Program-made: the position numbers and the translations under genes
Notes under the pieces: generated by a model
What the model was told of the DNA's origin: nothing
What the model saw: only the letters and a program-made list of their open reading frames with translations
The model's database searches: none
From: JBGPHT01 sp041484525
Lineage (GTDB): Bacteria > Acidobacteriota > Terriglobia > Bryobacterales > Bryobacteraceae
Length of the DNA stretch: 30,090 nt
Reading direction: 5' to 3'
Assembly: GCA_041484525.1 (NCBI GenBank)
Contig: JBGPHT010000094.1
Coordinates: forward strand, 1-30,090
Part shown: piece by piece, positions 24,914 through 30,090 of the stretch
Layout: every line of letters starts with the position of its first letter
How positions within the stretch are numbered: the first letter of the stretch is position 1

Positions 24914-25072
24914 TCAGCGGCCCGGAGGTCCGAGCACCAGCAACGGGACGACGGCTCCGAGGACCGCCCCGGCGATCAGCGCGATGTTGCCGACGCCCAG
25001 AAACGAGATCAGCAGGCCGAGAAGCGAGCCGATACCGGCGCCGACGATCGCGACCATGAGGCGTTTGAACAT
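24914..25072 (-). CDS. Small glycine-rich membrane protein
   Basis: This is a 52-residue peptide from ATG 25070-25072 (MFKRLMVAIVGAGIGSLLGLL). It has two hydrophobic stretches rich in Gly, Ala and Leu separated by SFLGVGN, consistent with a two-helix membrane hairpin or glycine zipper. It ends LVLGPPGR. There is no clear ribosome site; TTG 25096 is a weaker start. It lies 64 bases upstream of the zinc-ribbon gene on the same strand. Small size and low complexity make it less certain than its neighbours. Confidence 0.5.
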   Translation of the reverse strand: MFKRLMVAIVGAGIGSLLGLLISFLGVGNIALIAGAVLGAVVPLLVLGPPGR

Positions 25073-25125
25073 GTGCGGCTGACTACAAGATAGCAAGGCG
25101 CTCGAATCGGATCTACATTTGAAGC

Positions 25126-26121
25126 ATGAGAGCTTGCGTGCTTGCGTCGCCCGCTCCTGTCGATTCCCATCCGCTGCAGTCGATCGACGTTCCCCGGCCC
25201 GAACCGGCGGCCGGCGAGGTGCTGGTGCGAGTCCACGTATGCGGCGTCTGCCGCACGGATCTGCACGTGGTGGAGGGCGAGTTGCCGCCGCGCCGGTCGC
25301 CCGTCATACCCGGTCACCAGGTGGTGGGCGTGATTGAGAAGACAGGACCTGGCGCATCTCGATTTCAGCCGGGTGTCCGCGTGGGCATCGCGTGGCTGCA
25401 CCGCACCGACGGCGTCTGCGAGTATTGCCGCTCGGGGCGCGAGAACTTGTGCGAGAACGCCGAGTTCACCGGCTGGACGGCGGATGGAGGCTACGCCGAA
25501 TACATCACTGCCCCCGAGGACTTCGTCTACGCGCTGCCCGATGGGTTCAGCGATCTCCACGTGGCGCCGCTCCTCTGCGCGGGCATTATCGGGTTCCGGA
25601 CGCTGCGGCTTTCGGGCATTCAGAAGGGCGGCAGCCTGGGGATGTACGGCTTCGGAGCCGCCGCCCACGTGGCGATTCAGGTGGCGCGGCACTGGGGAAT
25701 TTCGGTCTACGCCTTTTCCCGCGACGCGCGGCACCAGCAATTGGCACGCGATCTCGGCGCCGTGTGGTTCGGCGGATCGTTCGACGAGCCGCCGGTGAAA
25801 CTGGACGCGGTTCTGATTTTCGCGCCCGCTGGGGAACTGGTGATCCCGGCGCTGCGCGCGCTCAAGCGTGGGGGCACGGTGACGCTCGGCGGCATTCACA
25901 TGAGCCCGATTCCCGAGATCGATTACAGCCTGCTCTATCAAGAGCGCGTCATCCGCAGCGTCGCCAACAACACCCGGCAAGATGGAGAGGACTTCCTGCG
26001 CGTGGCGGCGGAAATCCCGATCCACACCGAGGTGCAGGAGTTCCAGTTGGAAGACGCCAACCGCGCACTCGAAGCGTTGAAGAACGACGCCATCCGCGGG
26101 GCGGCGGTGCTGCGGGTGTAA
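25126..26121 (+). CDS. Zinc-dependent alcohol dehydrogenase (MDR family)
   Basis: This is a 331-residue medium-chain dehydrogenase. The catalytic zinc ligands are C42 (VCGVCRTDLH), H64 (IPGHQVVG) and C151 (PLLCAGIIGF). The nucleotide fold has YGFGAAAHVAIQVARHWG at 174-191. The structural zinc lobe has C98, C101 and C109 (GVCEYCRSGRENLC), but the first expected Cys is D95, so structural zinc may be bound by Asp or lost. The sequence DGGYAEYITAP is typical of the AdhA-like branch that acts on primary alcohols and aldehydes. The cofactor cannot be fixed from sequence. Its stop is three bases from the convergent FtsB-like gene. Confidence 0.93.
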   Translation: MRACVLASPAPVDSHPLQSIDVPRPEPAAGEVLVRVHVCGVCRTDLHVVEGELPPRRSPVIPGHQVVGVIEKTGPGASRFQPGVRVGIAWLHRTDGVCEYCRSGRENLCENAEFTGWTADGGYAEYITAPEDFVYALPDGFSDLHVAPLLCAGIIGFRTLRLSGIQKGGSLGMYGFGAAAHVAIQVARHWGISVYAFSRDARHQQLARDLGAVWFGGSFDEPPVKLDAVLIFAPAGELVIPALRALKRGGTVTLGGIHMSPIPEIDYSLLYQERVIRSVANNTRQDGEDFLRVAAEIPIHTEVQEFQLEDANRALEALKNDAIRGAAVLRV

Positions 26122-26124
26122 GTG

Positions 26125-26421
26125 CTACTTCTTCTGCCGGTCACCCAAAATGAAAACTTTTTCGCCCGGGTGGATCAGTTTCAGGCGGTCCCGGATCTCC
26201 AGTTCCTGTTGATCGGGGTTGGTGTTGAGGCGCTGAATGTGCTCTTTCTTACGCTCGATTTCGCGCGCCAGAGCCGCATTTTTCTGCTCGAGTTCTACGA
26301 TTGTCTGTTGTTTTTCCCGCCACGCATAGATGCCGTTGGGGCCGCGCAACGCGACAAACGCATAACTCGCCACCAGGAGGAAGGCAATCAGATACGCGAC
26401 TCGGGTGAGGGGCGATTTCAT
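26125..26421 (-). CDS. FtsB/DivIC-like septum formation initiator protein
   Basis: This is a 98-residue bitopic protein: a short cytoplasmic N-terminus (MKSPLTRV), one membrane helix at about 9-25 (AYLIAFLLVASYAFVAL), then a coiled coil rich in Glu, Lys and Ala (KQQTIVELEQKNAALAREIERKKEHIQRL). It ends NPDQQELEIRDRLKLIHPGEKVFIL, the classic DivIC/FtsB tail. Such proteins join the divisome. ATG 26419-26421 is directly after GAGAAGG, which is unusually close for a ribosome site. The gene is divergent from cutA across 63 bases. Confidence 0.85.
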   Translation of the reverse strand: MKSPLTRVAYLIAFLLVASYAFVALRGPNGIYAWREKQQTIVELEQKNAALAREIERKKEHIQRLNTNPDQQELEIRDRLKLIHPGEKVFILGDRQKK

Positions 26422-26484
26422 CCTTCTCAGGCCTGGAACATAATGGTAACATCGCTTTCCTGTATCTTTCCGCAATTTTCTGCA

Positions 26485-26808
26485 ATGACCGATAAGATTG
26501 TTGTCTTCAGCACGTGCGCCAATGAGAAGGATGCCGAGCGTCTCGCCCGCACGCTGGTGGAACAGCGCCTGGCGGCGTGTGTCAACGTGGTGCCGCGCGT
26601 GCGCAGCTTCTATCATTGGAAAGGAGCCCTCGAGTCGGCCGGCGAGTGTCTGCTGCTGATCAAGTCGTCGCGCGACCGGTTCGACGCGCTCCGTGCCGCT
26701 CTCGAGAAGGCACATTCCTACGAAGTGCCGGAAGTGCTCGCGCTCGCGGTGGTGGATGGCGCGCCGAATTATTTGCACTGGCTGTCGGAGAATCTGGGGG
26801 AGAAATGA
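26485..26808 (+). CDS. cutA: Divalent-cation tolerance protein CutA
   Basis: This is a 107-residue protein that matches CutA1 over its whole length: VVFSTCANEKDAERLARTLV, then LAACVNVVP, the FYHWKG loop, ECLLLIKSSRDRFDAL and YEVPEVLAL near the C-terminus. CutA forms a trimer and is linked to copper tolerance in E. coli, although its general role is unsettled. ATG 26485 is the family-like start. Its TGA overlaps the next ATG (ATGA at 26805-26808), so it is translationally coupled to the HAD phosphatase. Confidence 0.94.
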   Translation: MTDKIVVFSTCANEKDAERLARTLVEQRLAACVNVVPRVRSFYHWKGALESAGECLLLIKSSRDRFDALRAALEKAHSYEVPEVLALAVVDGAPNYLHWLSENLGEK

Positions 26809-27476
26809 GCCACGGTCTCGCATCCGGGCTGGCGCTGATCTTCGATATGGACGGCGTCATCGTGGACTCGAACCCGGTCCATCGCGAGGCATGGGTCGTT
26901 TTCAATCGGCGATACGGTGTCGAGACTACGGAGGCGATGCAGCAGCGCATGTACGGCCGGCGCAATGACGACATCGTCCGCGACTTTTTCGGCGCGGACC
27001 TGGCGCCTGAAGAGGTAGCGGCGCGCGGCGCGGCCAAGGAGGAGATCTACCGGGAGATGATCGCGGACCGTTTGGAAGACATTCTGGTTCCCGGCCTGCG
27101 GCCGTTTCTCGAGGGCAAGCGGGGCGTTCCGATCGGCCTGGCCAGCAACGCCGAACCCGCCAATGTGGAGTTTCTGCTGGATCGCGCCCGTCTGCGTCCG
27201 TATTTTCGCGCCGTGGTGGACGGGCATCAGGTGCGCCGTCCTAAGCCGTACCCCGACATTTACCTGCGGGCGGCGGAATTGCTCGATACCCCGCCGGCGG
27301 ATTGCATTGTATTCGAAGACTCGGAATCCGGGGTGGAGGCGGCAAGGGTGGCAGGTACCAGGGTTATTGGTATTTGTACCACCATGGTTAACTTGCCCGG
27401 CACCGGCATCAGTGTTGATAATTTCACTAGCAGGGATTTGCAAGAATGGCTGCAAGCCCAAACACCCGGAGTTTAA
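26805..27476 (+). CDS. HAD-superfamily hydrolase, beta-phosphoglucomutase-like
   Basis: This is a 223-residue HAD phosphatase with a complete active site: nucleophile D14 and acid/base D16 in FDMDGVIVDS, S114 in GLASNAEP, K147 in RRPKPYPDIY, and E171 and D172 in VFEDSESGVEAA. The alpha-helical cap (about 20-90) is type C1, as in beta-phosphoglucomutase and phosphoglycolate phosphatase. Which substrate is used is not readable. ATG 26805 overlaps the cutA stop by four bases and follows GGGGGAGAA. The 3' end overlaps the sensor-like gene by about 31 bases if that gene starts at 27446. Confidence 0.92.
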   Translation: MSHGLASGLALIFDMDGVIVDSNPVHREAWVVFNRRYGVETTEAMQQRMYGRRNDDIVRDFFGADLAPEEVAARGAAKEEIYREMIADRLEDILVPGLRPFLEGKRGVPIGLASNAEPANVEFLLDRARLRPYFRAVVDGHQVRRPKPYPDIYLRAAELLDTPPADCIVFEDSESGVEAARVAGTRVIGICTTMVNLPGTGISVDNFTSRDLQEWLQAQTPGV

Positions 27477-29848
27477 GAGTTTGGCGCAGGATGGCGCTCG
27501 CCACAGCCGCTATAGCGGCGTGCCTGCCCGCGACCGCGCAGATTCCGCTTAACCTCCAGGGGGTTAATACCAGGACGCCACCCCAGTACACGGCGTCGAA
27601 CCTGGGCAAGAGGGTCATTATTCGCGGTGTCGTCAACGCCCCCGCATTCCATTTCCCCACTTACACGTGGCTCACCATCGACGACGGTTCGTACGGTGCG
27701 GTGCTGCAGTTGCCGGGCAGGACTACTCAACTGGATAACCATCATCCCGGAGATCATATCGAGGCGGAAGGCACGGTCGACATGCAGGCTGGGATGGTCG
27801 TGGTCATCCCGGAACGGCTCACTCCGCTGGGACAAAAGCGGCCCACAGCTCTTTTGGAAGTGCAGGTTCGGGATTTGATGGGACCGCGCTACCTGGGCCG
27901 GTTAGTGGTGGCCGAAGGAAGGGTGGTCGAGACAGGCGCGACAACCGCCGGGCCCTACATGCTGGTGGACGCTCCGGACGGGCCGTACCGCGTCTTCATG
28001 CCGAGCCCGGTCGCGGTACCCACGCTGACGCTGGGCGATTTTCGAAAGGGCGATCGGGTTCAACTGCGGGGCGTGGCGCTGCAGTATTGCCCGCAGCCCC
28101 CTTACAACAGATGGTACGAGATGCTGATCGCCAATCCGGAAGACATCCTCGGAATCGAGCGAAACTCGATCGTCCCGCCGCTGGCGCTGTTGGCCGCAAC
28201 GGGCGTGATCGTGGCGATCGGCCTGATCTTGTGGAGGCGGGAGCGGCGCCTTCGGACGCAACGCGAGCGACTGCGCAAAACCTATCAGCTCGGAGAAGAG
28301 ATCCTCAGCTCGTCGAGCGCCGAGGCCATGCTGGAGCGGATCGGGGACGCGCTGGCGGCGATCCTCGGGGTGACCCGCGTCCAACTGTTCATCTATAATC
28401 GTGCCGCCAAGACGCTGGACCAGGTGGTAGCGGAGGGCAGCGAAGGGGTATCGATATCTCTGTCTGCGCCCCCCGGAGGCACGCAGGCTGGCGCCGTGGC
28501 GTGCTTCCATTACCGCACCCTGCTGGTGATACCGGATATCTCACGCAGCCCGTTCCCCATGGCGGAGGATCATGGAGCCAACGCGCCCAAGAGCGTATTG
28601 TTCGTGCCGATGATGGCGCAGGGCGAGGTGGCCGGAGTCCTCGAGATGGACCAGAACGACCGCGCGCGCGATTTCACGGCGGACGAGCAGGCGCTGGCGC
28701 AGCACCTGGGCAACCAGATCGGCGTGGCGCTGCGGCTGCTGGATCAGCGGTCAGTACAGGAGCAGCTTTTCCGCACCGAGAAACTGGCGGCGGTGGGCCG
28801 GCTGATTTCGGGCGTGGTCAATGAGCTGCAGGCGCCGCTATCCTCGATATCGGACCTGGCCAACCGCGCGCTCGAGCGGGCGCATAACGGCCCGGCGGAG
28901 CGGGACGTGGCGGCCATCGCGTTAGAGGCGCAAAAGGCAGCGCAGTTGGTGGCGCGGCTAGTCTCGTTCGCGGCGGCGGAGCAGGAGGCGCGGCCGGTTT
29001 GCGTGAGCACGCTGCTGCACAACCTCATCGAGTTCCGCGAGGGCGACTGGAAGGCCTCGGGCATCCGGGTGCGGGACCTGGCGAGCCAGGATCATCTGTA
29101 CGTGCTCGGTTCGCAGGGGCAGCTCGAGCAGGTGTTCCTGAACCTGCTGGTGCACGCGGAGCAGTCGCTCGCCGAAGCGCCGCAGAAGGTCATCACGGTC
29201 CGCACCAGCATCCTGGCCAAACGGCTGCTGGTGGAGATTGTCTACAGCACTTCCCCAGGGTCGCAGAAACCGGAAGAGACGGCGGCGGTGCTGGGCGTGA
29301 CGCGCAGCGTGATCGCGGGCCACGGCGGCGAGGTGCGTCTGGTGGAAAAGGTCAACACCGAGCCGCGCTTCGAAGTGGAGCTGCCGATGACGAGTTCGAG
29401 GGAGCGCACCCCGGCCGCGGCGCCCGTCAACGCCACCGCGCGCGATCATGCGCGGCGCATGACGGCGCTGGTGATCGAGCCCGAGGAAACGGCACAGCGG
29501 CAACTATTGGCGCTGCTCTCGGCTCGCGGATATCGTGTGGTGCCGGTGGGCAACGCCGATACGGGTCTCGAACTGGCGCACCGCATGCGATTCGACGCGG
29601 CGTTCTGCTCGGTCCACGCGCCCGGTCTGAACTGGGTGGAGCTTTCCGAGCGGATGCACTCGCGCGTAGGCGAATTCATTCTGTTGTCGGATGGTTACGA
29701 CCCCGAGCTTTCCGCCGACTTCGAAAGCGAAAACCGGTTCGTCCTGCCCAAGCCGGTGCAGGAGCCGGAGTTGGATCGCGTGCTGCGGCAACTCGACCCG
29801 CCGGGGCCGGCGCAGGTGGTGCCCATCGTGAAAAACGGGGCGGCGTAA
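27446..29848 (+). CDS. Sensor-kinase-like membrane protein (GAF, HisKA/HATPase-like, receiver-like) with lost catalytic residues
   Basis: This is an 800-residue protein from ATG 27446; ATG 27491 would avoid overlap and still give a signal peptide (MALATAAIAACLPATAQ). Residues 33-240 form two strand-rich, OB-like external modules. A TM helix lies at about 243-263, then a coiled segment and a GAF domain (about 285-430). The H-box reads KLAAVGRLISGVVNELQAPLSSI, with N459 where the phosphoacceptor His belongs. The ATPase-like part has NLLVHAEQS, with H570 for the N-box Asn, and no DxG G1 motif. The C-terminal receiver-like domain (672-783) has ALVIEPEE for the acidic pocket and S722 for the phosphorylated Asp; only K769 (LPKPV) is kept. 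It probably signals without phosphotransfer, by conformation or as a scaffold. Confidence 0.85.
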   Translation: MAASPNTRSLRVWRRMALATAAIAACLPATAQIPLNLQGVNTRTPPQYTASNLGKRVIIRGVVNAPAFHFPTYTWLTIDDGSYGAVLQLPGRTTQLDNHHPGDHIEAEGTVDMQAGMVVVIPERLTPLGQKRPTALLEVQVRDLMGPRYLGRLVVAEGRVVETGATTAGPYMLVDAPDGPYRVFMPSPVAVPTLTLGDFRKGDRVQLRGVALQYCPQPPYNRWYEMLIANPEDILGIERNSIVPPLALLAATGVIVAIGLILWRRERRLRTQRERLRKTYQLGEEILSSSSAEAMLERIGDALAAILGVTRVQLFIYNRAAKTLDQVVAEGSEGVSISLSAPPGGTQAGAVACFHYRTLLVIPDISRSPFPMAEDHGANAPKSVLFVPMMAQGEVAGVLEMDQNDRARDFTADEQALAQHLGNQIGVALRLLDQRSVQEQLFRTEKLAAVGRLISGVVNELQAPLSSISDLANRALERAHNGPAERDVAAIALEAQKAAQLVARLVSFAAAEQEARPVCVSTLLHNLIEFREGDWKASGIRVRDLASQDHLYVLGSQGQLEQVFLNLLVHAEQSLAEAPQKVITVRTSILAKRLLVEIVYSTSPGSQKPEETAAVLGVTRSVIAGHGGEVRLVEKVNTEPRFEVELPMTSSRERTPAAAPVNATARDHARRMTALVIEPEETAQRQLLALLSARGYRVVPVGNADTGLELAHRMRFDAAFCSVHAPGLNWVELSERMHSRVGEFILLSDGYDPELSADFESENRFVLPKPVQEPELDRVLRQLDPPGPAQVVPIVKNGAA

Positions 29849-29877
29849 AAAGCTCTTGGGCCGCAGATGGACGCAGA

Positions 29878-30090
29878 GTGCGCCGGGATAAAACCGGCAT
29901 GGAATAGGGAATGAAAGAGTCCTACAGGAAAGGAGTAGCGAACCATCCGGACCCCGAGTCATGCGTGTGTCGCCGCAAGGCGGCAGGCGAAGCGTTGACA
30001 GGGGCACAGGCAGGCAGGGTATTGAGCTGCGAAATCAATCACGTTCGGGGTGCCGGCGCCGTTCTGTGAAGCGGAAGGCAACAGCATGAG
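29878..30090 (+). mobile_element. Group II intron, 5' end (continues beyond the window)
   Basis: The intron most likely starts at GTGCGCC (29878), which fits the GTGYG 5' consensus of bacterial group II introns. A GCCGG-N7-CCGGC hairpin (29882-29898) follows, as at the start of domain I. The downstream 160 bases translate as MKESYRKGVANHPDP and related segments, a pattern I recall widely near group II intron reverse transcriptases and which reflects conserved intron RNA rather than a protein. The reverse transcriptase and the 3' end lie outside. The insertion is 29 bases after the sensor-like gene, inside CCGCAGATGGACGCAGA, so no gene is broken. Confidence 0.75.

Noticed and set aside
29911..30069. 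A 52-codon ATG frame beginning MKESYRKG
   Set aside because: It lies inside the group II intron RNA and its conservation is best explained by intron structure, so it is not called as a protein gene.

Overview
The window looks like chromosome from an Acidobacteriota member of the Solibacter/Bryobacter type. This is inferred from lineage-marker families: a TIGR03435-type 'soli-protein' (8539-9246), a TIGR03437-type C-terminal domain on a beta-propeller protein (18566-20458), two MacB-like orphan permeases of the ADOP family (10576-13251, 14232-16625) and a Ser/Thr kinase fused to WD40/PD40 repeats (1374-4001). The DNA is GC-rich apart from the left end. No tRNA, rRNA or CRISPR array was seen.

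Layout. Positions 1-1201 are a scarred accessory zone: the first codons of an IS1182-like transposase run off the left edge beside the C-terminal remnant of a DUF262/GmrSD-type protein. Positions 1374-5916 form a minus-strand cluster: a conserved hypothetical gene broken by an in-frame TGA, a STAS protein, a Nudix (CoA-pyrophosphatase-like) hydrolase and the kinase-PD40 receptor. Positions 6028-9246 run on the plus strand: a secreted protein translationally coupled to a membrane protein with a degenerate JAB/MPN domain, a frameshifted secreted protein and the TIGR03435 protein. Positions 9469-16625 hold a radical SAM (SplB-like) gene divergent from ADOP 1, with two strong palindromes between them, then a Tat-exported TIM-barrel isomerase and ADOP 2. 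Positions 16738-22402 hold a two-HKD phospholipase D-like protein with a visible promoter, the propeller/TIGR03437 protein, and a plus-strand trio of FecR-domain, helical secreted and Cys-rich proteins. Positions 22404-25072 are a minus-strand series: a second isomerase-like protein, a POTRA plus HEAT protein, a zinc-ribbon DUF4870-like membrane protein and a tiny membrane protein. Positions 25126-29848 hold a zinc alcohol dehydrogenase, an FtsB/DivIC-like protein and the tightly packed set cutA, HAD phosphatase and a large sensor-kinase-like protein. The last ~210 bases are the 5' end of a group II intron.

Two themes stand out. First, signalling proteins that keep their architecture but have lost catalytic residues: the 800-residue hybrid-kinase-like protein lacks the phosphoacceptor His, the N-box Asn and the receiver Asp, and the JAB/MPN protein lacks both motif His residues. 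Second, very tight convergent gene ends: four tail-to-tail pairs are separated by only 1-4 bases. No complete, clearly novel multi-gene system was identified. The best candidates for follow-up are the degenerate kinase, the paired operators, the interrupted genes and the group II intron.
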